Part shown: in pieces, positions 15,583 to 23,922 of the stretch
Position numbering within the stretch: position 1 is the stretch's first letter
Layout: every line of letters begins with the position of its first letter
Source of the DNA: Anaerolineaceae bacterium
GTDB taxonomy: Bacteria > Chloroflexota > Anaerolineae > Anaerolineales > Villigracilaceae
Assembly: GCA_009885945.1 (NCBI GenBank)
Contig: VFJR01000007.1
Location: forward strand, 1 to 34,536
Reading direction: 5' to 3'
DNA length: 34,536 bases
Notes under the pieces: model-generated
The model's database searches: none
What the model was told of the DNA's origin: nothing
What the model saw: the letters and a program-made list of their open reading frames with translations, nothing else
Translations under genes and position numbers: made by a program

Positions 15583-17475
15583 TTACGAAGATGGGTCAAT
15601 ACACAACCCGCGTTTCTTGGCGATCGTTTGCGGGTCATCCATTCCAGAACCATATTGACAAATAGCCTGCCAAGGTTGGTAATGAGTTTGAAAATTGTCT
15701 GTAAAATATACCTGACCATTTCTATAGACCGTGCGCGTCACTACAATATCAGCACCATTGGCAGAATGTTCCACTTCTTTTATTTCAGTCTTTTTAAACT
15801 CGGGGTTTTCTTCAAAGCGCGGGCTGGGAGGTCCTACCACGTTAATCGGACCCGTTGTATCCCATGAAACTGTTCTACCATCAGAGGTGGAATATAACTT
15901 CCAGGTTAAAGAACGCGCGCTGACATCCATATATGTTTCCATCAATAACCAATAAGGAGTGTCATTGGTAAATTTAAAATCAACCAAGGGAAAATAGACT
16001 GTTGCATCCATGCCCGCCAATCTTGGGTCGACTGCACCACTGGATGTCATTTCATAATAAGAGACTCGATAGGCGTGAGAGTGTCTTTCTGCAACAGGAA
16101 AACCCGCTTGAAAGACGGTGCGGAATAAAGTTGTGCTTACTTGGCAAACCCCGCCACCCACCCCTTTAATGGTGCGATTGCCATAAATAATTAAAGCCTC
16201 TGCAAAACCATTATCCAAACTAACATCGCCCATTACTTCCCCCATAGAGAAGGTAGCTCCAGGCGCAACCATCACACCATGAAAACGCGCCGAGGCAGTT
16301 TGCACATTTTGAATGCGCGCTTCACTGGAGCCATAAAAAAATGTTGTTGTCTGTCCAACCAATTCTGTAATACCGAATTGTTCGCCACTGGCGTTATCGG
16401 GAATGGCGGGTTGTTTTTCGATAACCGTCAAAGGAATATTATGCTCGCCGCGCAATAACGCATCGTTCACTGCGCGGATACTGGCTTCTACATCCAAAGT
16501 TCTGCCCACCGCTGAGGCGCTGATCGGCTCAAGCTGGCGGGTTGAATCATTGAATATAAAACGCGCATCTACAGATGTTCTATCTATTTGTGATTGAAGA
16601 TTCAATAACAACAGACGCAGGGCATTTTCATCCAGCTTTAATTGAACCGCTGCAATGCCATCTACTTCTACATTTTGCACTACCAACATACTAGCAACGG
16701 ATTGCTGGTCATACATCCATGGACCAGGATCGCCCGCGCGATAATTAGGCACAGCCAATTGCATAGCTTGACTCAAAATTTGCTGTGCCTGCAAAGTCTG
16801 CGTAGAAACATCAAAGATGCGCGGAGAAACTTCTTGAATGACCAATTGCACTTCACCATCGCGAAACGATTGCAATTGTGCACCTAGGTAGATCATGGTG
16901 GCGTCCAAACTTAGTGAACGCCCCACTTGCCCCGGCAAGGCGATCACATTTGCCCCGTCAATTTTTAATGTGGCTTCGGCAACTTGCTGATTAATTTGCA
17001 AAGCAAGGTTTTGCAGATATGTGTATGCCACACGTTGATCAAATACGATCACAGGCGAGATATCCAACCCGCTTCGCGCGCGCACCTGTGAGTTGAGCGC
17101 CGCAAACGGACCGCCAGCCCGCCCCCACTGATACGCCGCTACTGCACTAGCAGAAGGATCAAACGCCATACCCAATTCCACCGGCGCAGCAACCCAAATT
17201 TTTTCGCCATCTCGAAAAACAATCCTGCCCGTCAACGGAAATGAAAGAGTCTGGCTTAGTTTTAAAGTAGCTTCTGTGGGAGATAAACCAGAAACATCTA
17301 CACCCGCCACTGTAACACCGGGAAATATTTTGCCAGCATAGATCAACTGATATCCCACTGTCCATGCTGTGGCGATAAAAACAAACATTAACACGCCTCC
17401 GATCAATGCCGCGAGAATTTGCGGCAGGATCGGATTATTATGCGGGTAACGGTACGTAAATGAGGAAGTTGTCAT
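15583..17475 (-). CDS. VanW family protein with peptidoglycan-binding-like domains
   Basis: A 630-residue protein anchored by one membrane segment (about 17-40). The outer part begins with PGVTVAGVDVSGLSPTEA, the typical opening of PG_binding_4 domains, of which two or three appear to follow. The VanW domain lies at about residues 400-540, with ATFSMGEVMGD, GVGGGVCQVSTTLFRT and ERHSHAYRVSYYE. VanW proteins occur in some vancomycin-resistance clusters and widely in Gram-positive-type bacteria and Chloroflexota; their activity is uncertain, but a role in the cell wall is supported by the domains. The ATG at 17475 is preceded by TATAATCCTATCT, a -10 box seven bases from the start with no Shine-Dalgarno, so the mRNA is probably leaderless. 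Confidence 0.9.
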   Translation of the reverse strand: MTTSSFTYRYPHNNPILPQILAALIGGVLMFVFIATAWTVGYQLIYAGKIFPGVTVAGVDVSGLSPTEATLKLSQTLSFPLTGRIVFRDGEKIWVAAPVELGMAFDPSASAVAAYQWGRAGGPFAALNSQVRARSGLDISPVIVFDQRVAYTYLQNLALQINQQVAEATLKIDGANVIALPGQVGRSLSLDATMIYLGAQLQSFRDGEVQLVIQEVSPRIFDVSTQTLQAQQILSQAMQLAVPNYRAGDPGPWMYDQQSVASMLVVQNVEVDGIAAVQLKLDENALRLLLLNLQSQIDRTSVDARFIFNDSTRQLEPISASAVGRTLDVEASIRAVNDALLRGEHNIPLTVIEKQPAIPDNASGEQFGITELVGQTTTFFYGSSEARIQNVQTASARFHGVMVAPGATFSMGEVMGDVSLDNGFAEALIIYGNRTIKGVGGGVCQVSTTLFRTVFQAGFPVAERHSHAYRVSYYEMTSSGAVDPRLAGMDATVYFPLVDFKFTNDTPYWLLMETYMDVSARSLTWKLYSTSDGRTVSWDTTGPINVVGPPSPRFEENPEFKKTEIKEVEHSANGADIVVTRTVYRNGQVYFTDNFQTHYQPWQAICQYGSGMDDPQTIAKKRGLCIDPSS

Positions 17476-17482
17476 AGATAGG

Positions 17483-17488
17483 ATTATA
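17483..17488 (-). promoter_or_regulatory. -10 box directly ahead of the VanW gene (leaderless start likely)
   Basis: TATAAT on the minus strand is followed by seven bases and the ATG, so transcription would begin at or next to the start codon. No convincing -35 is visible. Confidence 0.5.
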
Positions 17489-17715
17489 CCTTTGCAAATT
17501 AGAAGTGGATTAGAGACGAGATACGGAGTCAAATAGTTCCCTTATAAAGGTGTACCGTCAATATCCTCAACAGACATAGGCTTCTAAAAGTCTTATTATG
17601 AATTTTCAAAAATTTCGAACACCTCTTAATTATAAAAAAGCCTATAATGTGTAAAATAATGCTTATTCAAAATATTTTGCATAAGCCCTACAGATGTAAA
17701 ACAAAAGGAGATATT

Positions 17716-18330
17716 ATGAAAAACCGTAGTTCTGTTTTGTTTATCTATTTGTTATTTATTGTAGCCGCCAGCCTTGCCTGCCAGACACTCAGCGGTACCA
17801 CTACGCAGGCACCCCCAGAAGAATCTCAGCCTCAATCGCAAATCGCAAAACCAACTGCCAATCAGAATTCTGAAACTACTAGCGACCTTGTCGTTTTTGT
17901 AGATAAAAATAATCTGGCTCAATTTGAAGTGCCCGGCGATTGGGAATATTCGCAAAGCGATGTGGAAGGCGGTTACGTGGATTCATTTGCATCACCAGAC
18001 GGCAATGCTTTGATGGAAAATTTTGTATACGATGATGGCACCAGCTTTACGGGCGGTCAAAATGGTAAGGCGGCTTTATATCTCTTACACAGATATTACA
18101 GCGCTACCGGCAAAGAAGGTGATATCAAAGTAATCAGTGATGCGGTGCAAGCCGACGGCAGTGAGCGCCTGGTGTGGACCTCCCGTTCTGGCGGCTTCTC
18201 TGGCGTTTCATTCTTTGAAGTACGCAATCGAACTACCTTCCTAATGCTCACCGGCAAATGGGTCAATGAAACTGAAGAAACATATCTACCGATCGTGAAT
18301 CACACCATTGAAACCTATCGGATTCCGTAA
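17716..18330 (+). CDS. Lipoprotein of unknown function
   Basis: A 204-residue protein with a lipoprotein signal peptide: basic start, hydrophobic core and a cysteine at residue 22 in AASLAC. A low-complexity Gln/Thr/Pro/Ser tether follows to about residue 55, then a compact domain of about 145 residues (FEVPGDWEYSQSD, YVDSFASPDG, RLVWTSRSGGFSG, YLPIVNHTIETYRIP). This resembles secreted PsbP/DUF1795-like domains in outline, which I cannot confirm. The ATG at 17716 has AGGAG at ideal distance; an earlier in-frame ATG does not. TATAAT at 17643-17648 may be its -10 box. It is expected on the outer face of the membrane. Confidence 0.8.
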   Translation: MKNRSSVLFIYLLFIVAASLACQTLSGTTTQAPPEESQPQSQIAKPTANQNSETTSDLVVFVDKNNLAQFEVPGDWEYSQSDVEGGYVDSFASPDGNALMENFVYDDGTSFTGGQNGKAALYLLHRYYSATGKEGDIKVISDAVQADGSERLVWTSRSGGFSGVSFFEVRNRTTFLMLTGKWVNETEETYLPIVNHTIETYRIP

Positions 18331-18340
18331 ATAAATATTT

Positions 18341-18389
18341 AAAGCACAAAAGGACACGGCTTCTAAGAGACCGTGTCCTTTTGTGCTTT
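18341..18389 (+). terminator. 19-bp inverted repeat between convergent genes
   Basis: Positions 18341-18359 and 18371-18389 are perfectly complementary around an 11-base loop. The outer part of the stem is A/T-rich (AAAGCACAAAAGG), so the T residues of the 3' arm may act as the tract in either direction. It separates the lipoprotein gene from the membrane-protein gene on the minus strand. Confidence 0.75.
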
Positions 18390-18395
18390 AGAAAG

Positions 18396-18788
18396 TTACA
18401 ATTTAGAGTGCCAAATCTGTGCCAACGCCTTGCTCACTGCCCACGCGCAGATAAACCCCACGACGACGCCTATTACCAAACCAACCCACATCCCATACTG
18501 ACTCGCCCAAGTCCCCGACATGCCGCCCAAATAGGTTGCGACGAAAATGGTAACAATTAAACCGAGCAGGTCAATCAAAACATTGCGCATAAATTTTAAG
18601 CGCGTGATTTGTTTTTGCTTGTAAGGTTGAATATGTTTTTGGATGATAAAGTAAAACGCGAAGCCAAGACCTAAGATTAAGAGGATGCTACCTATCCAAG
18701 GTAGGATGCTTGGGGAATAGATGATGGAAAATATCAGAGCTATAAGCAGAGCAATGGAAATGTAAGGGCGGGATTTTGCAAAAGACAT
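18396..18788 (-). CDS. Small four-helix membrane protein of unknown function
   Basis: A 130-residue protein that is mostly membrane: hydrophobic segments at about 9-26, 28-49, 67-90 and 97-121, with a basic cytoplasmic loop (HIQPYKQKQITRLKFMRN) between the second and third. No family is recognised. It lies 86 bases downstream of the candidate immunity gene on the same strand and may be co-transcribed with the toxin module; it is also conceivable as an immunity or accessory protein. Coding potential is supported by the coherent transmembrane pattern and by the terminator immediately after the stop. Confidence 0.65.
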   Translation of the reverse strand: MSFAKSRPYISIALLIALIFSIIYSPSILPWIGSILLILGLGFAFYFIIQKHIQPYKQKQITRLKFMRNVLIDLLGLIVTIFVATYLGGMSGTWASQYGMWVGLVIGVVVGFICAWAVSKALAQIWHSKL

Positions 18789-18874
18789 TATTTTATCTTT
18801 AAGGAAATGGAGTCGCTATTAACATTGGGTATTCTGCACAAACTTTTTCGGATGGCATTAATTAAAATCGTTGA

Positions 18875-19483
18875 TCATTCAACAATCCCCAAGCGCTTTC
18901 CCATATCCTGATTAATATAATCCACCAACCGATTGAATAACGCGATGGATGCTTCGTCGCTTCCATTCACCGTCACTGTAATGACGTATTCTTTCACTTG
19001 CGCCGCCATGGTGCAGGCTCTGTTCGTCATGTTAATATTTGTTGGTTTTCCACAGCCAGAATCGTACTGATCCGCAATCTCCAAGGCATGTAGCTGGCCA
19101 TTCTTTGTTCGTTCTTCAATTCCAATTGAAAGATACCTATTGAACCAATATCCAGCTCGTTTTTCTGTAGGGGAACGAATAAAGTCAATTAAAACCTGAG
19201 CATGATTATCCCATTCTGCCCCCCCTATCCCCTGCTCAAAAGTGGATGGGCTGGATGTTTTATAAATAGCAACATCTTTTTCAACCTTTCCCGCAGGAAA
19301 CAACTCCTTTGGGAAAGTTATATCCCATACTGTAAACGAGCGTTTAGGGGCGCAAATATTAAAGGGGCACAAACCTATCATGTACACAGGCAAAACAAAT
19401 ATCATAAACAGATAACACGATAATATTATCCCAATCAAACTTAATATAACAAGAGTCATGGTTCTCCTCGTGGTTTTTTTCAT
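18875..19483 (-). CDS. Membrane-anchored protein; candidate immunity gene
   Basis: A 202-residue protein with an N-terminal membrane segment (about 9-33, after KKTTRRT) and an outer domain with several cysteines (GLCPFNICAP, DSGCGKP, NRACTMAA). The last part, VKEYVITVTVNGSDEASIALFNRLVDYINQ, looks like a strand-helix unit. I do not recognise the family. Its ATG overlaps the stop of the Bacterial toxin 44-like gene by four bases (ATGA). Polymorphic-toxin immunity genes lie directly downstream of the toxin, so this is the best immunity candidate. An unrelated secreted protein is the alternative. Confidence 0.65.
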   Translation of the reverse strand: MKKTTRRTMTLVILSLIGIILSCYLFMIFVLPVYMIGLCPFNICAPKRSFTVWDITFPKELFPAGKVEKDVAIYKTSSPSTFEQGIGGAEWDNHAQVLIDFIRSPTEKRAGYWFNRYLSIGIEERTKNGQLHALEIADQYDSGCGKPTNINMTNRACTMAAQVKEYVITVTVNGSDEASIALFNRLVDYINQDMGKRLGIVE

Positions 19484-20289
19484 GGCTTTTCTTGCCCATC
19501 AGACTGGTCAAACCTATCTGCCGGGTATGTGTTCGGCTGGGATTGCACGTCAAACGGCGGCATAAAACCTTCTGGCGGCGGTTGAAGAGAGTTCAAGACT
19601 TCATCGGTCAAGGCGTTTAGGAAAGCCTCTTCAGTAATGTTGCCTCTAGTGTTTTCATACAAATCATAGCCAAAATTTACGGCGTTCGTGTCATACGGGT
19701 CTTCAAACCAATTCCACCAATTCTCACCCTTGAGAGTGCCTTCCCATATCTCTAAACCGCCCCCAGCAATTTTGGACATCCAGCGCGGAACGCCCGCATC
19801 TGCAGCAGTTACCCCAAAAATTATATTGCCAGCAGTGGAATAATCCACCCATCGGCACGCACCGCTATTGCTACATAGAATGTGGGCCGAGTCTTTATCG
19901 CCGGGTCCTGTTCTAAATAATTGTTGCATTTTCAACTTAATATCCCATCTTCCACCCCCGGTGTTAAGTGTAAGGAAATCGCTCGCCAATTCGCTAAACC
20001 AGAACGCAGAAAAAACCGAATTGATTGGCATTTGTATTCCAGGTATTAGCAGTTCATAGGGCTGTAACTGCCTCTGGTCATTGTAAAGCCTCATGTCTTC
20101 CAATTCAGGGCTTACTATATTGCGGTTCATTACCAAAGACATCCAAGACGTCAAATCGTATTGCTTTTGTCCCGCTACCTGAAGTGCTTGCTCTTGCAAA
20201 TAGTCTTGATAACTTTGTTGCGGATGCATCTGTGCCCACTCCGCCATTCTGTTGATAGGCTTGATACTCAGGCGTAGAAACATGTGCAT
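19480..20289 (-). CDS. C-terminal part of a broken secreted protein, with a Bacterial toxin 44-like domain
   Basis: An intact frame of 269 codons; the first ~15 are out of register with the ancestral protein, which continues from the next fragment upstream. Residues 112-215 contain GRWDIKLKMQQLF, VDYSTAGNIIFGV, WMSKIAGGGLE and FEDPYDTNAVNFGYDLYE. This order (WDIK, then N-I-x-FG, then an AG motif, then fDDPyD and a closing LY) is what I know from the Bacterial toxin 44 (Ntox44) domain at the C-termini of polymorphic toxins. The assignment is from memory of the family pattern. If the frameshifts are real it would lack its export part and probably be inactive or intracellular. A tail rich in Pro and acidic residues follows. 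Confidence 0.65.
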   Translation of the reverse strand: MHMFLRLSIKPINRMAEWAQMHPQQSYQDYLQEQALQVAGQKQYDLTSWMSLVMNRNIVSPELEDMRLYNDQRQLQPYELLIPGIQMPINSVFSAFWFSELASDFLTLNTGGGRWDIKLKMQQLFRTGPGDKDSAHILCSNSGACRWVDYSTAGNIIFGVTAADAGVPRWMSKIAGGGLEIWEGTLKGENWWNWFEDPYDTNAVNFGYDLYENTRGNITEEAFLNALTDEVLNSLQPPPEGFMPPFDVQSQPNTYPADRFDQSDGQEKP

Positions 20290-20596
20290 CTAGTCTCTCA
20301 CTCTCGGTCATATCCAACTCAGCGAACTTCTTCTCCAGCTTCTTTTCTTCGCGCCATTGAGCGTCACTTGCTTGACGTGCTTGATACGCGTCAGTATTCT
20401 TATACACAGACAACTTCTCTTTCTCCGTCATATCTGCCATCTCAGGATCAGCATATGCGCTCGCATGCCGTGATGCGATATACGCCTGCTCCTTCTGCTT
20501 GCGCCTACGGTTGCGACCATGCCAGATGCTTCGTTGTTTTTCTGGTTGCGTCTGCTGTTCTCCATCCTGCTTTTTCTTCCGCGTCCCCTCTGCCAT
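20105..20596 (-). pseudogene. Middle fragment of the broken toxin-like protein (helical linker)
   Basis: A 163-codon frame rich in Lys, Glu and Gln, predicted helical, with a loose repeat of DMTEKEKLSVYKNTDAYQAR and DMTESERLDAHVSTPEYQAY. It continues the fragment upstream (after AILAAAA) and is continued by the toxin-domain frame: dropping one G near 20243-20247 would join YQAYQQNG to EWAQMHPQQSYQDY. Beyond that point the codons here are out of frame. Charged helical stretches of this kind commonly sit between the surface repeats and the C-terminal toxin of Chloroflexota polymorphic toxins. Confidence 0.6.
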
Positions 20597-21162
20597 CGCT
20601 GCTCCAGTGCCGCCGCGGCGAGAATTGCCAGCATGGTGTTGTTGATGTTTCCGCCAAAGCCTGTGCTGAAACCATTGGTAGTTGCAGACAATTGAACTTC
20701 CCCGCCTGTTACGATTGTGCTCGATTCAGTGGACGAATCATTGGATATCTCATCTCCAAATGTCAATTCATCCTCATTTGACTCTTGGGTAGGTAATATT
20801 TCTTCGTTCTCATCTGCAAACAATGGAATTGCAGGCAACAGACTGGCGATGCTAAACTCCACAGTCACTGTGCTGTTGATGACAGTTTCATTGCCCGCCA
20901 TATCAGTTACTTTAAGGAAAGCATCATACTCGCTTGCACCCGCCTTGACGCCGTTGCTGAACCAACCATCCCAAGTGAAGACCTTATCCATCGCACGGTC
21001 AATAATAACACGGCGATTTGAATCATCTTTGTGTATCACCAGCCGCGCTTCGGAGAGTCCGCTATTTTGATCTTGAGCGGAGTATTCCACTGCCTTGTCT
21101 GCGTTCCAGCTTTTTTGAATCTCGGCTATCGGCGCAATGGTATCTATTATCCCCTTGCGGCG
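20428..21162 (-). pseudogene. 5'-truncated fragment with an Ig-like repeat and membrane segment
   Basis: The frame opens after a stop at 21165-21163 and reads DTIAPIAEIQKSWNAD, then DQNSGLSEARLVI and FLKVTDMAGNETVINSTVTV. This is the pattern of extracellular Ig-like repeats (APxA..., ...DxAGN). An acidic and Ser/Thr-rich segment follows, then TMLAILAAAAL, a hydrophobic stretch. After about 20605 the sense sequence moves to another frame. One base less in the GGGG run at 21151-21154 (+ strand CCCC) would extend the protein upstream to TPQGIIDTIAP, but the ATPase gene ends at 21201, so the original N-terminus and signal peptide are gone. Confidence 0.6.
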
Positions 21163-21181
21163 TCACTCCATATGCAAGGGG
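21151..21181. repeat. 8-bp inverted repeat at the truncated 5' end of the toxin remnant
   Basis: CCCCTTGC (21151-21158) and GCAAGGGG (21174-21181) are perfectly complementary around 15 bases. It lies 20 bases past the ATPase stop on the minus strand. It could be a weak terminator for the ATPase gene or mark the junction where the toxin gene lost its 5' part; there is no T tract. Confidence 0.4.
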
Positions 21182-21200
21182 ATTACGGATTACTTGTACT

Positions 21201-23783
21201 CTACCCCCCAAAGGCAGGCAACTCCATTGTTCCCGATTCAGATTCAATAACATAAAAAGGCATCCATGCTAAGCCGAAGGCTTTGATGAAGATATCGGTC
21301 TTTTTGGGCGTGATGTTAATTTCTTCGTTTTGGTTGACTGTATCACCCCACATAGAATTGATCTGTTCAACCAACAGATCCCGTTCACGTTCGAGATCAA
21401 TAAGCTGAGTTTTATAATCACTGACGGCTTTAACAGATTCTTCTACGTCCGATTCTGCTTGTTGCGATAAACGATGTTTGGTAAATTGTGTCACAACGCT
21501 TTTTTTACGTCCCATGCCTAACAAACCTGCGCCTAGTTCTAAAAGATTTGCGCCTGCTTCAATTTTGCGGTTCTGCAAATCAGATTGATCCATTTGCAAT
21601 TCACGTTCTTCACGGCTAAGTTTATCTTGCAAAGATTTTATTTTTCGATCCAACACTGCCGATTTTTTAGCAATTTCCGCATCTCGCAATTGACGGGCTG
21701 TGTCAGCGCAGGCTTTCATAAAATCGGCTTGAGTCACATCGGGTCCAGCAAACACTTTCAGTTTGGTGTTGGCGCGCGCGGTAACAGCTGAATTACGCAA
21801 GACCCAATCTGCAAAGTCTTTTTGCAAAGCAGTCACGCGTTTGGCGTCATTCAACGGTGCGTCCACCATGCTAAAGCGGGCTTGCGGTGTAGGCGCAGAA
21901 TCAAGATTTTCGACGGAAACATTATTAAGGAAATCATCCCAGCGAACGATGCCGTTTTTGTCTGGCGCCTCCACAATCACAACGCGAATCTCACTGGTAT
22001 CTACGCCAAATTTACGATCCAAAAATCGAATCTGTGCGGCGGCGAGTAATGTGGGGCGATACATGATTGCTTGAATCATAGCTTGGTTGGGCATGGCGCG
22101 CTGTGCGGCTTTGAAGGCTTCGGGCATACTGTAATTTTGGGGCAAATAATACTCGCGCACACCTGCGGGAATGGTCGGCTTGGTTGATGAAGTTCCATCA
22201 GGTTTTTGATTCACTGCAGATGCCGCTTTACGATTTTCAATCGGCGCTTCAGACTCAGGGAGGGCTGATGATGCGGCAGAAACAATTTTTACTGGCTGAA
22301 AAGATTCAACGGAAGCGGGCTCGGCAGAGGCGACAGACCCGCCTCTTGAAACAGAATCAGCTTTCGGCGCGGAAGGAAGCGCTGTATCAGCGTGGACTAA
22401 TTCGTTAAGCGCGGGAATCTGATTGCGTGTAAGTGGACCCGCGAGGAAGTTCATCGTCCAACGGGTTTGAAAAACGATGGGCGCTTTGGCGTGGACATTG
22501 TGCAAAATGAACATGCGCTTGCCAAGCGTTGAAATTAATTTATCCATTGCGGCGCGGGGAATACCGCCAGCGGCGCTTTCGAGCCCGTCTAGCAAACGAT
22601 TCTTGTCGCGTTCGGTTTGTAATTTACCAATTAACCATGTGCCTGTGTTAGAGAGGGCTTTGTAATCAATATCTACTGGGTTTTGGGTTGCTAATAATAA
22701 ACCCAGCCCAAATGCGCGCGCTTGTTTTAACATGCGTAACAGCGGACCTTTGGAAGGCGGTGTGGCAGTAGGAGGCAGGTAACCATAAATTTCGTCCATG
22801 TAAAGCATGGCGCGCAAGGAGTTAGAACCTGCTTGTGTGCGCATCCATGTTTCTACCGCTGAAAGCAAAAGAGTAACGAAGAACATACGCTCGCCATCGG
22901 AGAGATGCGCGAGATAGAAAATGCTATGACGTGGTTGTCCTTCTGCGGTAAACAGCAAGGATTGAATATCCAATGCTTGACCTTCGCGCCAGGTTTCAAA
23001 TGCGGGGGCGGCGAGAATATTGTTTAAGGTCATGGCAAGTTCCATGCGGTCTTTGGCAGGGAAAAATGTATCTACTGGAAATGCGCCGAGATTTTTAAAT
23101 GGCGGTGTTTGTGTTTGTAAAATTAATTCTGTTAGATCAAGGTCATTGCCTTCGCTCCAATGTGTTTCGAAAATATTGGAGAGCAAAATATGTTCACGCG
23201 AACGAATGGGGTCAATGTCATTCATGCCCACCAGCCCTAGCAAGGCAGTGACTGTGCTTGAAATACGTTCACGCAATACTTCACGGTTATCTTCCCAATT
23301 AAGTTTGGGAGCCGCCAAGGATGAAAGTACGCTGACGGAAATACCGGCGTCTGAGCCTGGGGTGTAGATGGCGAACTTTACTGCATTATTTAAATCGTTT
23401 AATCTTTGGTTGCTAATGCCCCATTCTTTTAATCCAGTCTGCCATGCAGTTGCGGCTTCGTCTGCAATATCTTCCATAGATTTGTTCGTGCGGCGTGAAA
23501 TGTCAGGGTCAATCCAAGGTTGAAAATCTTGCGGCATAAGCTCTGGGAAGTGCAAAAGTAAATTGGTGAGATCGCCTTTAGGGTCAATGATGATGGCAGG
23601 CACGCCTTGTAAAGCGGCTTCTTCGAGCAAGCCGATGCATAAGCCTGTTTTGCCAGAACCTGTCATACCTGTTACAACGGCGTGAGTGGTTAAGTCTGCA
23701 GGATCGTATTCTACGAGTTCTTTACTTAGCTTGCCTGCTTTGAGGTCAAAGATTTTTCCGAGATAAAAAGAGTCTTCTGCCAT
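21201..23783 (-). CDS. HerA/DUF87-like P-loop ATPase
   Basis: An 860-residue ATPase of the FtsK/HerA superfamily. Visible in order: Walker A GMTGSGKTG (39-47), IIDPKGDLT, Walker B AMLYMDEIYGYLPP with Asp330-Glu331, LLATQNPVDIDYKALSNTGTW, typical of HerA-type hexameric motors, then a Ser/Ala/Pro-rich linker near 490-560. The C-terminal part includes a long coiled coil (about 690-830: KSLQDKLSREEREL, LIDLERERDLLVEQI). The combination is known from uncharacterised 'ATP-binding protein' genes of Chloroflexota. It may move DNA or protein; the sequence does not decide. AGGAG precedes the ATG at 23783. It appears complete and unrelated to the toxin remnant after it. Confidence 0.85.
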   Translation of the reverse strand: MAEDSFYLGKIFDLKAGKLSKELVEYDPADLTTHAVVTGMTGSGKTGLCIGLLEEAALQGVPAIIIDPKGDLTNLLLHFPELMPQDFQPWIDPDISRRTNKSMEDIADEAATAWQTGLKEWGISNQRLNDLNNAVKFAIYTPGSDAGISVSVLSSLAAPKLNWEDNREVLRERISSTVTALLGLVGMNDIDPIRSREHILLSNIFETHWSEGNDLDLTELILQTQTPPFKNLGAFPVDTFFPAKDRMELAMTLNNILAAPAFETWREGQALDIQSLLFTAEGQPRHSIFYLAHLSDGERMFFVTLLLSAVETWMRTQAGSNSLRAMLYMDEIYGYLPPTATPPSKGPLLRMLKQARAFGLGLLLATQNPVDIDYKALSNTGTWLIGKLQTERDKNRLLDGLESAAGGIPRAAMDKLISTLGKRMFILHNVHAKAPIVFQTRWTMNFLAGPLTRNQIPALNELVHADTALPSAPKADSVSRGGSVASAEPASVESFQPVKIVSAASSALPESEAPIENRKAASAVNQKPDGTSSTKPTIPAGVREYYLPQNYSMPEAFKAAQRAMPNQAMIQAIMYRPTLLAAAQIRFLDRKFGVDTSEIRVVIVEAPDKNGIVRWDDFLNNVSVENLDSAPTPQARFSMVDAPLNDAKRVTALQKDFADWVLRNSAVTARANTKLKVFAGPDVTQADFMKACADTARQLRDAEIAKKSAVLDRKIKSLQDKLSREERELQMDQSDLQNRKIEAGANLLELGAGLLGMGRKKSVVTQFTKHRLSQQAESDVEESVKAVSDYKTQLIDLERERDLLVEQINSMWGDTVNQNEEINITPKKTDIFIKAFGLAWMPFYVIESESGTMELPAFGG

Positions 23784-23883
23784 GGATGTTTTCTCCTTGC
23801 ATTTTGTTTTTTGTACTCGCTTGATTTAGAACGTGCGTGCTAACAGTCTTAATGTACTCTATTTTATGTCAAATGGCAACATA

Positions 23884-23917
23884 AAAAAATACAGCGCAAG
23901 GATTTTCCTTGCGCTGT
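23884..23917 (-). terminator. Intrinsic terminator of the sigma/DUF5667 operon
   Basis: A 12-base perfect stem (23891-23902 with 23906-23917) around three bases. On the minus strand it follows the DUF5667 stop and is followed by a run of T (ATTTTTTTAT). Confidence 0.9.
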
Positions 23918-23922
23918 GAGTG

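Noticed and set aside
20284-20781. Plus-strand frame of 165 codons opposite the toxin fragments
   Set aside because: The minus strand carries recognisable Ig-like, helical and toxin-like segments; the plus-strand product has none.
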